26,236 bases of DNA from UMGS692 sp963653425 (GTDB lineage Bacteria; Bacillota; Clostridia; Christensenellales; CAG-314), in assembly GCA_963653425.1 (NCBI GenBank), contig CAVJWC010000014.1, positions 1 through 26,236 of the forward strand, read 5' to 3'. Shown piece by piece: positions 1 through 7,881 of the stretch; the stretch's first letter is position 1, and the number at the start of each line of letters is the position of its first letter. The notes below the pieces were generated by a model, which made no database searches, was not told where the DNA came from, and saw only the letters and a program-made list of their open reading frames with translations. A program made the position numbers and the translations under genes.

Positions 1-100
1 AAGTTTCTTTGCTTACTTTCTTTTCTTAAAGAAAGTAAGTTAAAGGGAAAGCTCAACAAAGAACTTTGTTGTAAGCGGGAAGTTCTTTCTTTGCGTGTCC
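1..100 (-). repeat. Modular hairpin repeat, copy 1 (minus orientation)
   Basis: Read on the minus strand this carries the module TTCTTTGTTGAGC, a linker CCCTTTAACTTA, a stem-loop with ACTTTCTTT and AAAGAAAGT arms, and GCAAAGAAACTT. The same order is seen on the plus strand near 3054-3124. It continues off the left edge of the window. No coding is seen in it. Confidence 0.8.
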
Positions 101-212
101 CGTCAAGAGTTTTTCGTTTTCGGTTTTCAAAAACTTAGCTTCTGAAAGCCTGTCAAAAAACCTCAATGCGGGGAAAGTTGTCTTTCTTCGCGTGTTTTGT
201 CTTGTTTTTTAC

Positions 213-245
213 TGTTGCTGTGGGGACGGTGTTTGTTACACAACG
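213..245 (+). repeat. REP-like motif copy 1 (TTG-N5-GGGACGG-N11-CAA)
   Basis: GTTG at 214-217, GGGACGG at 223-229 and CAAC at 241-244 form a short inverted repeat around a conserved GGGACGG loop. The spacing between TTG and GGGACGG matches the four other copies in the window. Confidence 0.5.
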
Positions 246-295
246 CCCGAAAAGCCTTTTGTTATAGTGTTTTTAAGGAAACCGCCTTTTGAAGC

Positions 296-440
296 GTTTT
301 TCCGTTTTTATCCGTTGTTTTTGTTGCCGTTTTCTCGCGGTTTTTCCGCTTTTGTCTGTCGTTTATCTGCGGTTATCCGCGTTTGTCTGTTTGTTGCAGT
401 ACGTTTTTCCGCGTTTTTATCCGTTGTTTCGTTATAGTTA
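296..440. repeat. Degenerate repeat of about 10 bp (T-tract plus TCCG/TCTG)
   Basis: TCCG or TCTG words follow T-tracts at about one helical turn: near 301, 311, 345, 355, 366, 376, 386, 408 and 420. The repeat is degenerate and noncoding. Phased T-tracts of this sort can give intrinsically curved DNA, which is an inference here. Confidence 0.4.
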
Positions 441-468
441 TCTGCAGTTTCCATAGCCGACGACAAGC

Positions 469-705
469 TTCCCTCTTTTTTAACGGGTTCCCTTAACTAA
501 CGACTTTCCGCCTTATTTAAGGTTTTTTCGTTTAAGTTAACGGGTTTCTGCCTTATTTGATGTTTTTCCGTACCCGCGACGGTTTTTCCTTCTTTTAAGG
601 AGTTTTCCGCAACTAAAAACGAATTTCCCTCTTTTTTAAAGGTTTTTCCTTAAATAACGACGACTGTCCGTCTTTTTAACGGTTTTCCGTTATTCGGCTG
701 AGTTT
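469..705. repeat. Tandem array of six units of about 40 bp, each with a small stem
   Basis: Units start near 469, 506, 546, 586, 625 and 665, giving spacings of 37, 40, 40, 39 and 40 bp. Most units open with an inverted repeat whose arms vary together: CCTT/AAGG in units 2 and 4, CCGT/ACGG in unit 6, CCC/GGG in unit 1. Several units carry a second small stem such as AACGG-TTTT-CCGTT in unit 6. Confidence 0.65.
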
Positions 706-722
706 GCGGTTTCGATTCTGCC

Positions 723-755
723 TGTTGTCTTAGGGACGGACTATATTGCACAATA
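723..755 (+). repeat. REP-like motif copy 2
   Basis: GTTG, five bases, GGGACGG (733-739), eleven bases, CAAT. The core and spacing match copy 1. Confidence 0.45.
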
Positions 756-892
756 TCCGAAAAGCCTTTGATTATAGGGTTTCCGAGAAATACCGCACTA
801 TCGGACATTATTTCCGAAAAAGCTCCGTCCGCTTTTCCGAAAAGTCTCTCGTCCACATAGTTTGCATAGGTTTTTGCCTGCTTTCCGTGAGC

Positions 893-964
893 TTACACCG
901 TCCTGTCGGCTATGCGAAACTCGGTGAAAGTTTTTTGCCTACTTTCTTTTCCAAAGAAAGTAGG
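893..964 (-). repeat. Modular hairpin repeat, copy 2, at the 3' end of dnaG
   Basis: On the minus strand the dnaG stop codon is followed immediately by a 12-bp perfect stem with a three-base GGA loop (plus-strand arms 938-949 and 953-964). After this come CTTTCACCGAG and TTTCGCATAGCC, the standard downstream module. The hairpin may end or protect the dnaG transcript, but no U-run follows it. Confidence 0.75.
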
Positions 965-2728
965 TTAAGAAAGCGTATTACGTTCTTTTACCAGTGCGTT
1001 GATTTGGGCTAATATGGGGAGTTGTTCTTCGGGCGGGAGTGATTTCATTGACTCTTTGAGGGCGTTGATTTTGCGGTCGGTTTCGTCGCGTTTAAGCATT
1101 TTCACGCAATCCTCGTAAAACTTTTGCGCTTCGGGCTTATCGGTATCGGCGTCCATTACTGCCGAAAGGAAGTCGTCGGCTTCGCCTGTACGTGAGAAAA
1201 CCTCCTGAGAACGGGGTTTTTGACCGTTTGAAAAGCATTCCGCGACGTAAGAAAAGAGCTTGTCCTCGGTTTCGCCGTACCCCATGGGAATGAAGTTTTT
1301 GTCCACGAAAGTTTTGGAAGCAAGACAGCACGCCCCGATAAACGCAAGGGCTTTTTGCTGGCGGTTGAGTTTCACGGGAAGAAAGGACGGTTCTTCGGGA
1401 AGAGGTTGGGTTTTCCCTGCGACGCTCACGAGAAAATCGGCGGAAAGTCCCGTTTCCGCGGTAATTTTGCCCGCGTAGAGTTCGCGTTCGATTTTATCGG
1501 GAATTTCGGCAAGGATTTTACCCGCTTCTTTGGAAAAAGCCACGCGGTTTTCTTCTCTTCGGGCAAGCGACGGCGCGTTCATATCGTACTTTTTACGCAG
1601 AAGCCCTATCTTGTAATCGGTAAGAGGAAGCGCGCTTTCTTTGAGTTTCAGAAACTCCTCCGCTCCGTATTTTTTCGCGAAATCGTCGGGATCCAGACCG
1701 TCGGGCATGCTCATAACCCTGACCGTAAGCCCTTCGCCCGCAAGAATGTCCATTCCGCGGACGGTAGCGTTTCTTCCAGCCGAGTCGCCGTCGTAACAGA
1801 TGTAAACTTCGCCGACGTACCTTTTAAGAAGCCGGGCCTGCTCCAACGTCAGACTTGTTCCCATACTTGCGCAAACGTTGTCTATTCCGAGCGCTCCGAG
1901 CCCTATAACGTCCATATACCCTTCAACCATAACGACGTCGTTGAGTTTTCCGCTTTGCTTCAAGGCTTTAACGACGTTGACGTTATAAAGAGTCTTGCTT
2001 TTAACGAAAATCTCGGTTTCCTGCGTGTTTTTGTACTTCGCAAAGCCCGATTTATCCAGGATTCTTCCGCCGAAACCCACGACTTCCCTATAAGAATTGA
2101 TTATCGGAACGATCATTCTTTCCGCCAGAAAGTCGTAAAGTTTGCCGTTTTTGTTTACTCCGCAGACGCCCGCGCTTTTCATTTCTTCCGCCGTATAACC
2201 TTTACCCGTAAGATACGCCGGAAGCGAGTCGTAATCGGGCGAAAAACCCAATGCGTACTTAGTGATTTCGCCTTTACCGAAGCCTCTTTTCTGAAGGTAG
2301 TCCCTTGCTTTTTCCCCGTAATCCGACCTCAGCGCCTTATTGTAAAAGAGCGCCGAATCTTTAAGAAGACTCACAAGTCTTTCTCTGCGCTTCTTTTTGT
2401 CCGAAACGTTCTCCCGGTTCTCTCCATTAAAGACGGGAACTTTCATTCCCACCCTGTTTGCAAGAACTTCCACGGCTTCCATAAAACTCAGAGATTCGTA
2501 TTCTTCCACGAACTTTATAACGTCTCCGCTTACTCCGCAACCGAAACATTTGTAAAACTGACCTTCGCGAGATATGCTGAAAGACGGCGTTTTTTCGTGA
2601 TGAAAAGGACACGCCGCCCAAAAACTGCGCCCCTTTTGCTTCACCGGTACGTAAGACCCGATTACGTCTACTATGTCCGTCCTCTGCTTAAGCTCTCCTA
2701 TGAACGACGAAAAATCCTTGCCTTCCAT
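965..2728 (-). CDS. dnaG: DNA primase DnaG
   Basis: This primase makes the RNA primers for lagging-strand synthesis and works with the replicative helicase. The 587-residue product is of normal bacterial length. An N-terminal CHC2 zinc ribbon is visible (C40, H43, C61, C64), followed by the RNA-polymerase core with a TOPRIM domain from about residue 264: EGYMD with E269, and the acidic DGDS at 313-316. The C-terminal part would be the helicase-interaction domain. I chose the ATG at 2728, preceded by a GGGGGTG-type ribosome-binding site; an upstream GTG at 2743 would add five residues. In many Bacillota dnaG sits next to rpoD. Here it stands alone, with repeats on both sides, and no rpoD is in the window. 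A long open frame on the opposite strand is a shadow. Confidence 0.97.
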   Translation of the reverse strand: MEGKDFSSFIGELKQRTDIVDVIGSYVPVKQKGRSFWAACPFHHEKTPSFSISREGQFYKCFGCGVSGDVIKFVEEYESLSFMEAVEVLANRVGMKVPVFNGENRENVSDKKKRRERLVSLLKDSALFYNKALRSDYGEKARDYLQKRGFGKGEITKYALGFSPDYDSLPAYLTGKGYTAEEMKSAGVCGVNKNGKLYDFLAERMIVPIINSYREVVGFGGRILDKSGFAKYKNTQETEIFVKSKTLYNVNVVKALKQSGKLNDVVMVEGYMDVIGLGALGIDNVCASMGTSLTLEQARLLKRYVGEVYICYDGDSAGRNATVRGMDILAGEGLTVRVMSMPDGLDPDDFAKKYGAEEFLKLKESALPLTDYKIGLLRKKYDMNAPSLARREENRVAFSKEAGKILAEIPDKIERELYAGKITAETGLSADFLVSVAGKTQPLPEEPSFLPVKLNRQQKALAFIGACCLASKTFVDKNFIPMGYGETEDKLFSYVAECFSNGQKPRSQEVFSRTGEADDFLSAVMDADTDKPEAQKFYEDCVKMLKRDETDRKINALKESMKSLPPEEQLPILAQINALVKERNTLS

Positions 2729-2763
2729 CCTGCACCCCCGCACTATCTATATTATCCGATTTC

Positions 2764-2980
2764 AGCGAATATCCTTTTTTTTTGCCTGCTTCTCTTCTTT
2801 CTTCGCAGAAGAAAGAAGCACCCACTTTCTTTGGAAAAGAAAGTGGGCAAAGAAACTTTCATTGAGCTTCGCATAGCCGTTAATGTAGTGCGAACCTTAC
2901 TGAAAGTGGGCAAAAAACTTTCACCGTGGGGATAAAGAAAGGTTAAAAACAGTCTGCTTTTGAAAGAACCGCGCGAACCT
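2764..2980 (+). repeat. Modular hairpin repeat, copy 3
   Basis: Stem TTCTTTCTTC/GAAGAAAGAA (2795-2804, 2808-2817) is followed by a 12-bp stem CCCACTTTCTTT with its complement (2821-2832, 2836-2847). Then come GCAAAGAAACTTTCATTGAG, CTTCGCATAGCCG with a pairing TGCGAA, and the CTTTCACCGTGGGG module ending in CTGCTTTTGAAAGAAC. Confidence 0.8.
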
Positions 2981-3045
2981 TAACTGTGCAAACCTTAACT
3001 GTGTGAAAGTATCAATTCTTAGTAAACCCTATTTAGAACGGCACA

Positions 3046-3375
3046 TTCCCCTACAATGAAGTTCTTTGTTGAGCTTCCCCTTTAACTTACTTTCTTTAAG
3101 AAAAGAAAGTAAGCAAAGAAACTTTCATTGAGCTTCGCATATCTTTCAGAGCAATGCGAAACTTGCAGAAAGTAAGCAAAGAAACTTTCACTATGCCAAA
3201 CATTGAGGTTTTTTGCGCAGCTTTTTCCCAAAAAAGCTGCAAGTTCTTTGGTTCTTTCTTTCAAGAAAGAACGCGAAAACATCCGGTTTTCCGGATTTGT
3301 ATGGTCTTGCGAAGCTACAATGGGTCCGGCGTCACGCTGGTCTTTGCTTCTTTCTTCGCAGAAGAAAGAAGTTAA
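3046..3375 (+). repeat. Modular hairpin repeat, copy 4 (long form)
   Basis: Modules in order: TTCTTTGTTGAGCTT, CCCTTTAACTTA, a CTTTCTTT/AAAGAAAG stem, GCAAAGAAACTTTCATTGAG, a TTCGCAT/ATGCGAA stem, CACTATGCCAAACATTGAGG, a GCAGCTTTTT/AAAAAGCTGC stem, a GTTCTTTCTT/AAGAAAGAAC stem, TGGTCTTGCGAAGCTAC, the CCGGCG-TCA-CGCTGG stem (3326-3340), and a TTCTTTCTTC/GAAGAAAGAA stem. It runs parallel to the copy at 9236-9580. Confidence 0.85.
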
Positions 3376-4226
3376 GGAAACAGCAAAGAAAGGTATTGTT
3401 GATAAAATATGGAAAAGTGAGGGTGATATCCACGGGCAATCCACTGAAAAATCGGTTTATTGTGGAATAGTCGGAAAACCGAAATAGCGCATAATAAATG
3501 GATTTTTTGGCGGAACGGCTGGTAAAAAACGGCGATATCCACAAATTCACACCGCCTACTAAGACTACTTCTCTTCTTAGCTATCAATATAAATAAAAAA
3601 CGACGGGGACGGACGGGGTTTTTCCCTTCGGAAAATCGCAGTTTATAGCTCGGAAAATCGGAATTTTTTCGGGATAACGCTAAGAAAGTCGTGTAAATAA
3701 GAAGCCGTTAAAGTTAAAAAGGATGGGTAATGACGGATTTTTTGGAGTAACTTCGGGAACTTCCTGTAAAACGAGAAGCGGAGAAAGGCTTAAAAAGGTC
3801 GTATAAGTTTGTTTTTTGAGGGAAAGTTCAGTAAGTTCGGGTAAAATCGGGTAATTTTGGTTGAATTTGGGTAAAAATACGTTAAAATCTTATAAAAAAC
3901 GGAATTACGCGACTAAAAAACGGTATATATGCCCGATATACAGTCTGTTTTTATTGTTTTATGCAACGTTTTCAACTTTTTTGTGGTTTTATGCGCAACG
4001 TTAATAAATATACAAAAAAACGTGTGCCTTTTCGGGTAAAGTAATGTCGCCACCGAGCTTGCGTTTAATTAAAGCTCTATGGAAGGCAGGGTTATTTTAT
4101 TCAGAACAGTTACTTAATTTTTGTAAATTATATTTATCGTTCATTATTACGATCAGAGACTATGTTTAAGATAATGGAAGTTACGGCATTTTTCGGTAAA
4201 AGCCCGTAATAAACAGGTAAAAACAG

Positions 4227-4443
4227 ACGGTTTTTATTAAAAAATCTCAATGATTTTTATTCAAATTCGCGGTACGTTTATTAAAAATTACAGTAGTTTT
4301 TATTAAATTTACAGTGGTTTTATTAAAATTCGTAGTGATTTTTGTAAAATTCGCAATGTTTTTTATTAAATTTACAGTAAATTTCGGTAAAAATCACGAT
4401 AATTTTACTGAATTTACAGCGATTTTTAGTAAAAACCATAGTG
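4227..4443. repeat. 21-bp A/T-rich tandem array (about 10 units) beside parS
   Basis: Units follow the pattern G-TTTTTATTAAA-TTTACAGT. Starts are near 4227, 4251, 4274, 4295, 4316, 4337, 4358, 4379, 4401 and 4421, so the core units are exactly 21 bp apart. That is two helical turns, and it places A/T tracts on one face of the DNA. The array ends 22 bp before a perfect parS site. Confidence 0.7.
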
Positions 4444-4464
4444 TTTTTTGCGCGTTGTCGGGAA

Positions 4465-4480
4465 TGTTTCACGTGAAACA
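4465..4480. promoter_or_regulatory. parS site 1
   Basis: TGTTTCACGTGAAACA is a perfect 16-bp palindrome matching the Bacillota parS consensus TGTTNCACGTGAAACA. ParB binds such sites and spreads from them. It lies about 350 bp past the 3' end of cvpA in the long noncoding interval. Confidence 0.95.
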
Positions 4481-4712
4481 ATAGCCTGAAAGCGGTTAAA
4501 ATAAGCTTATTTAAGTTTATAAATATACGGTATAACGTATAATAAAATATACAAAAAACGTTATAAAATATACAAAAATATAGGAATAATAAATTTACAG
4601 TAAATATACGAATATATAGTAAATATATAAAAATATGCTGTAAATACGTAAAACAGATAAATTCGGAAGATATTAAAAAGTGTAGGATTTTTTATAAATG
4701 TAAAAAGGCTTT

Positions 4713-4746
4713 ACAAAAAAATCCCGACTAAGAATAATCGGGATTT
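4713..4746 (-). terminator. Intrinsic terminator of the parA-parB-cvpA unit
   Basis: On the minus strand AAATCCCGA and TCGGGATTT form a perfect 9-bp stem (plus-strand 4719-4727 and 4738-4746), followed by a run of T. It lies about 85 bp beyond the cvpA stop codon in the right orientation. Confidence 0.85.
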
Positions 4747-4831
4747 GTTTGAGTTTTTTGTTTTATAGTTTAGTTTTTAATAGTTTAAGCGTTTTATAAA
4801 TTCAGCTTAAATATCTTAGCGGAAGCTGTTA

Positions 4832-5569
4832 TTAAAACATACTTTTAAGATATTCGATAATGAATGAATTTGAGAGCGCATAGGCTATCGTGGTCGAGTT
4901 TTTAGAGGCTTCGAGCTGAGATGCGATGTCGGCTTGGATTCCCGATAAAAACGAGAATTGAAGGGATGTTATCACGAAGAAGACGACCGAATAGACGATC
5001 AGCCCGAACAGTAATCCGAACGCCATACCGCCGATTTTATCGAGAGCCTTGATAAATTCGAATTTTAACAGCGTTTTCGATAATAACAGCTTCAGAAGTA
5101 CTAAAAGTATTGCGGTTACAGCCATCAGCCCGACGAAAGTTATGCATTTTAAGAGAAAATGCATTAAATATTGCGGAAAAACGTCGATTGGGCGGGCAAT
5201 TTTACTCTCGGAAAGCGTTTTCGAAGAGAAAGCGGTAGCGATTGACGCAAAAAATCCACTCCAACCCATTTCCGTATAGACTTTTTTCACATTTTCCGAG
5301 CTTGAAAGGTCGATTTCCTGATAAAAGAAGCCGTCTTCCGGATTTTCTTCGTTCTGAGCGGTTATCATAGACGAAGAAATACTGTTCGAAATAGAGTTTC
5401 CGAACTGATTTTCGACCACAGGAAGCACTGAATCGCATATCAGAATCGGCACGATTACGATGATAAACAGCGAAAACGTCTTAAAAAGGCTTTTCATAAG
5501 TCCGCGAAAAAGCCCGATTACGGCAAATATTCCGATCACGCATAGCGCGATTATGTCAATTACAGGCAA
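4832..5569 (-). CDS. CvpA-family membrane protein
   Basis: This 245-residue protein belongs to the CvpA (colicin V production) family by overall pattern: an N-terminal hydrophobic block (about residues 4-45) with the typical GLFRGLMKS loop, then further membrane segments near 130-165 and 175-205. About four membrane segments are likely. A hydrophilic loop of about 80 residues lies between the first and second blocks. The family is widespread in Bacillota but its molecular role here is unknown. The start is a TTG at 5567-5569, chosen because a full AAGGAGGT ribosome-binding site stands just upstream and no ATG is suitably placed. It lies downstream of parB, separated by 150 bp carrying two parS sites, and ends at an intrinsic terminator. 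Confidence 0.8.
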   Translation of the reverse strand: MPVIDIIALCVIGIFAVIGLFRGLMKSLFKTFSLFIIVIVPILICDSVLPVVENQFGNSISNSISSSMITAQNEENPEDGFFYQEIDLSSSENVKKVYTEMGWSGFFASIATAFSSKTLSESKIARPIDVFPQYLMHFLLKCITFVGLMAVTAILLVLLKLLLSKTLLKFEFIKALDKIGGMAFGLLFGLIVYSVVFFVITSLQFSFLSGIQADIASQLEASKNSTTIAYALSNSFIIEYLKSMF

Positions 5570-5660
5570 AATTTCACCTCCTTAACCTTATTTTTGCCCG
5601 ATTTTCCCGAATTCAGACATAAAAACCCGCGAATTTCGGGTTACAGAGGTTTTTTAACAG

Positions 5661-5676
5661 TGTTTCACGTGAAACA
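5661..5676. promoter_or_regulatory. parS site 2
   Basis: TGTTTCACGTGAAACA, identical to site 1, between parB and cvpA. Confidence 0.95.
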
Positions 5677-5698
5677 TATTGGCTACGAACGCGGTGAA

Positions 5699-5714
5699 TG
5701 TTCCACGTGAAACA
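5699..5714. promoter_or_regulatory. parS site 3
   Basis: TGTTCCACGTGAAACA matches the consensus TGTTNCACGTGAAACA. It starts 38 bp from site 2 and lies just after the parB stop codon. Confidence 0.93.
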
Positions 5715-5719
5715 AAAAT

Positions 5720-6745
5720 TTACTTCAGATTAGCGTTTTTCCAGCCTTCGACAAGCTCAACGATGCGGTCGAGGTCGTCTTTCGAGTAAAAATCGATGTA
5801 AATTCTACCGCGATCGCCTTTCGTTGCGCAAGAAACCTTAGTTGCGAAGACGCGTTGCATGTCGTGAACGAGATTTTTCAGTTCAACGCTGGGCTTTTCC
5901 TTGACTTTTTTCTCAGTAACGACGGGATTCAGATAATTTCTGACCATATTTTCGACGGCGCGGACGTTCAGACCTTCGGCTTCGGCTTGAAGAGCGAATT
6001 TTCGCTGAATTTCCTTATCTTCGATGGGAATCAGAGCGCGCGCGTGTCCGGCAGTAAGCCTTCCCGTCTCGACCATCGCGATAACCGCGTAATCAAGGGA
6101 CAAAAGACGAAGCGTGTTTGCGACGGTGGAACGATTTTTTCCGATTCTTTTCGCGGTTTCGTCCTGAGTTAAACCGAATTCGTCCATCAGAGCCTTAATT
6201 GCCTTGGCGGCTTCGATAGGATTGAGGTCTTCACGCTGAAGATTCTCGATTAAGCTTATTTCGCGGATTTCCTGCGGAGAATAATTCTTGATAATCGCAG
6301 GAACGTGCGTCAATCCTGCCATTTTTGCGGCGCGATAACGTCTTTCGCCGGCAATAATCAGGTATCTGTCGCCGGCTGCGTTTACAACGAGCGGTTGGAT
6401 AATTCCGTGAAGTTTAATGCTTTCCGCAAGCTCTTTTAACGCTTCTTCGTCGAAATTTTTACGAGGTTGCTCGAAATTGGGATCGATTTGCGTTATGGGA
6501 AGGCTCACGGGCGCGCCGTTATTAGCCGAATTGGGCGCGTTTTCCTTCACGTTGTCGAAAGAATGCGCGGTTTTTGCGGTTTTTGTTGCGTTTTTATCTT
6601 CAGAATTGCTTTTTTCAACCGAATTTTCTTCGGTTGCCGTAAGATTCTGAGCGTTTTCGTTCTGAAGCGGGGCGTCGATAGTGATTTCGTTATCGGAAAA
6701 CAGCGCTGAAAGTCCCCTTCCTAAGCCTTTATTCTTGTTAGCCAT
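5720..6745 (-). CDS. parB: Chromosome-partitioning protein ParB (Spo0J type)
   Basis: ParB is a CTP-dependent clamp that loads at parS sites and spreads over origin-proximal DNA, with ParA and SMC as partners. The 341-residue product has a short basic start (KGLGRGLSALF, typical of the ParA-stimulating end). A low-complexity Asn/Glu/Ala linker of about 50 residues follows, then the N-terminal CTPase domain with the GERRYRAAKMAGL signature, a helix-turn-helix with LTQDETAKRIGKNRSTVANT, and a C-terminal dimer domain. Its ATG is five bases after the parA stop codon and its ribosome-binding site GGGAGG lies in the end of parA, so the two are co-translated. Three parS sites nearby confirm the system. 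The polar linker is longer than I would expect. Confidence 0.97.
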   Translation of the reverse strand: MANKNKGLGRGLSALFSDNEITIDAPLQNENAQNLTATEENSVEKSNSEDKNATKTAKTAHSFDNVKENAPNSANNGAPVSLPITQIDPNFEQPRKNFDEEALKELAESIKLHGIIQPLVVNAAGDRYLIIAGERRYRAAKMAGLTHVPAIIKNYSPQEIREISLIENLQREDLNPIEAAKAIKALMDEFGLTQDETAKRIGKNRSTVANTLRLLSLDYAVIAMVETGRLTAGHARALIPIEDKEIQRKFALQAEAEGLNVRAVENMVRNYLNPVVTEKKVKEKPSVELKNLVHDMQRVFATKVSCATKGDRGRIYIDFYSKDDLDRIVELVEGWKNANLK

Positions 6746-6750
6746 GTGAT

Positions 6751-7518
6751 TTAACCCTCCCTGTTAAGGAATTCTTTAGCAAGTTTCTGGTAAGCCAGCG
6801 CGCCCGAGCTTTTCGGAGCGTGAAGCATAACGGGAACGCCGTAACTTGGCGATTCGCACAGTTTTATGTTGCGGGGAACGGGAGTTTCGTACACTTTATC
6901 CTTGAAAAAGCCCCTGATTTCAGCCGTAACCTGCTTGCTCATGGTGGAACGGTTATCGTTCATCGTCAGAACCACGCCCGAAAGACGCAGGTCAGGGTTA
7001 AGCATTCTTTGTTTAACTAATTTGATAGTATTCAAAAGTTGCGTTAAACCTTCGAGGGCGAAAAATTCGCTCTGAATGGGAATGATAACGCAGTCCGAAG
7101 CCGTCAGAGCGTTGAGCGTCAGAAGCCCGAGCGACGGGGGACAGTCAATCATTATGAAATCGTACTCGTTTTTCACGGACGAAAGCGCGTCTTTAAGGAA
7201 ACTTTCGCGACGAGGAAGGTTTACGAGTTCGACTTCGGCTGCGGCAAGGTCGATGTTGCAGGGCATGATGTGCAGGTTTTCGACGTCGGTTTCGTAGATG
7301 ACTTCGGAAGGCGAAGTGCTTCCCATAATGAGATTGTAAACGGTTTTTTCCAGTTTGTTTTTCTGAATTCCGAAACCGCTTCCGGCGTTTCCCTGCGGGT
7401 CAAAATCGACGAGGAGAACTTTTTTTCCTTCTTTAGCAACGTACGCCGCCATATTTATAGCGGTCGTAGTCTTGCCGACGCCGCCTTTTTGATTGGAGAA
7501 AGCAACAGTTTTTCCCAT
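6751..7518 (-). CDS. parA: Chromosome-partitioning ATPase ParA (Soj type)
   Basis: ParA is a DNA-binding ATPase that works with ParB to segregate and position origins, and in Bacillota also influences DnaA. The 255-residue protein has the deviant Walker A motif KGGVGKTTT at residues 11-19, the A' motif with D38 and D40 in LLVDFDPQGN, and a Walker B-like MIDCPPSLG. The length fits the Soj group without an N-terminal helix-turn-helix. It is the first gene of the parA-parB pair. The ribosome-binding site TAGGAGT precedes the ATG. Confidence 0.97.
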   Translation of the reverse strand: MGKTVAFSNQKGGVGKTTTAINMAAYVAKEGKKVLLVDFDPQGNAGSGFGIQKNKLEKTVYNLIMGSTSPSEVIYETDVENLHIMPCNIDLAAAEVELVNLPRRESFLKDALSSVKNEYDFIMIDCPPSLGLLTLNALTASDCVIIPIQSEFFALEGLTQLLNTIKLVKQRMLNPDLRLSGVVLTMNDNRSTMSKQVTAEIRGFFKDKVYETPVPRNIKLCESPSYGVPVMLHAPKSSGALAYQKLAKEFLNREG

Positions 7519-7561
7519 AGTGACTCCTAAGTAAAAAATAAATTATTCGCAATATGTTTTT

Positions 7562-7589
7562 ATAATATTCCGTTTGAGAGTATAAACAA
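7562..7589 (-). promoter_or_regulatory. Possible promoter for parA-parB
   Basis: On the minus strand TTGTTT (7584-7589) is followed after 16 bp by TATTAT (7562-7567), about 45 bp upstream of the parA start. The match to consensus is moderate. Confidence 0.35.
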
Positions 7590-7761
7590 AAGACGGACGT
7601 TCCGCTTTTACGAGTTTCTTCCGCAAAGACAGACCGCGTGATTTTTCCCGTCAGAAAGACTCGGGGCAAACAAGCGGAAAGCTTGGTAATACTCTATATC
7701 ATTATACCATAAAGCAAAGTTTTTTTCAAGAAAAATAGCGGTATTGGGGCAAAATTTAATA

Positions 7762-7788
7762 TTGCAACGGGGACGGTGTAAATTGCAA
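7762..7788 (+). repeat. REP-like motif copy 3
   Basis: TTGCAA (7762-7767) and TTGCAA (7783-7788) flank GGGACGG (7770-7776). TTG-N5-GGGACGG spacing is preserved. Confidence 0.5.
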
Positions 7789-7881
7789 GAGATAAAAAAT
7801 CCGACCGTCAGGAACGCTTCGGGAAAGAAAGACTTGGTTAGCGTTACCGCAAAAAATCCTTTAATTAAAAGGTTTTTAGTA

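Larger units (their letters stand above)
101..892. other. Noncoding region rich in short tandem and REP-like repeats
   Basis: Open frames here are short, lack ribosome-binding sites and are made of repeats. The stretch holds two GGGACGG motif copies (213-245, 723-755), a roughly 10-bp periodic T-rich block (about 296-440) and a 40-bp tandem array (469-705). The two GGGACGG copies are each followed by a GAAAAGCC-containing segment, so about 50 bp appears duplicated at 222-270 and 733-780. I see no gene. Confidence 0.6.
2729..4831. other. About 2.1 kb without a gene between dnaG and cvpA
   Basis: This interval holds two modular hairpin repeats (2764-3375), then a region of growing A/T content with repeated GGGTAA words (about 3835-3885), a 21-bp tandem array (4227-4443), a parS site (4465-4480), an extremely A/T-rich patch with recurring AAATATAC words (4500-4660), and the cvpA terminator. 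No frame has both a ribosome-binding site and protein-like composition. Its size and position in the origin-proximal ParABS zone suggest a chromosomal structural role, by inference only. Confidence 0.6.

Noticed and set aside
469..705. CRISPR array
   Set aside because: The roughly 40-bp units are diverged along their whole length and have no alternation of fixed repeats and unique spacers. No cas genes are present. The same holds for the arrays at 4227 and 13590.
192..1012. Short plus- and minus-strand frames in the left noncoding region
   Set aside because: They consist of tandem-repeat sequence with skewed composition and have no ribosome-binding sites.
1355..2935. 526-codon plus-strand open frame opposite dnaG
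   Set aside because: Shadow of dnaG codon use. Composition is not protein-like, no ribosome-binding site is seen, and dnaG motifs are complete on the other strand.
3530..3545. ATATCCACA near 3535 as an extra DnaA box cluster
   Set aside because: Only one or two weak matches occur, without the regular spacing seen at 9010-9095.
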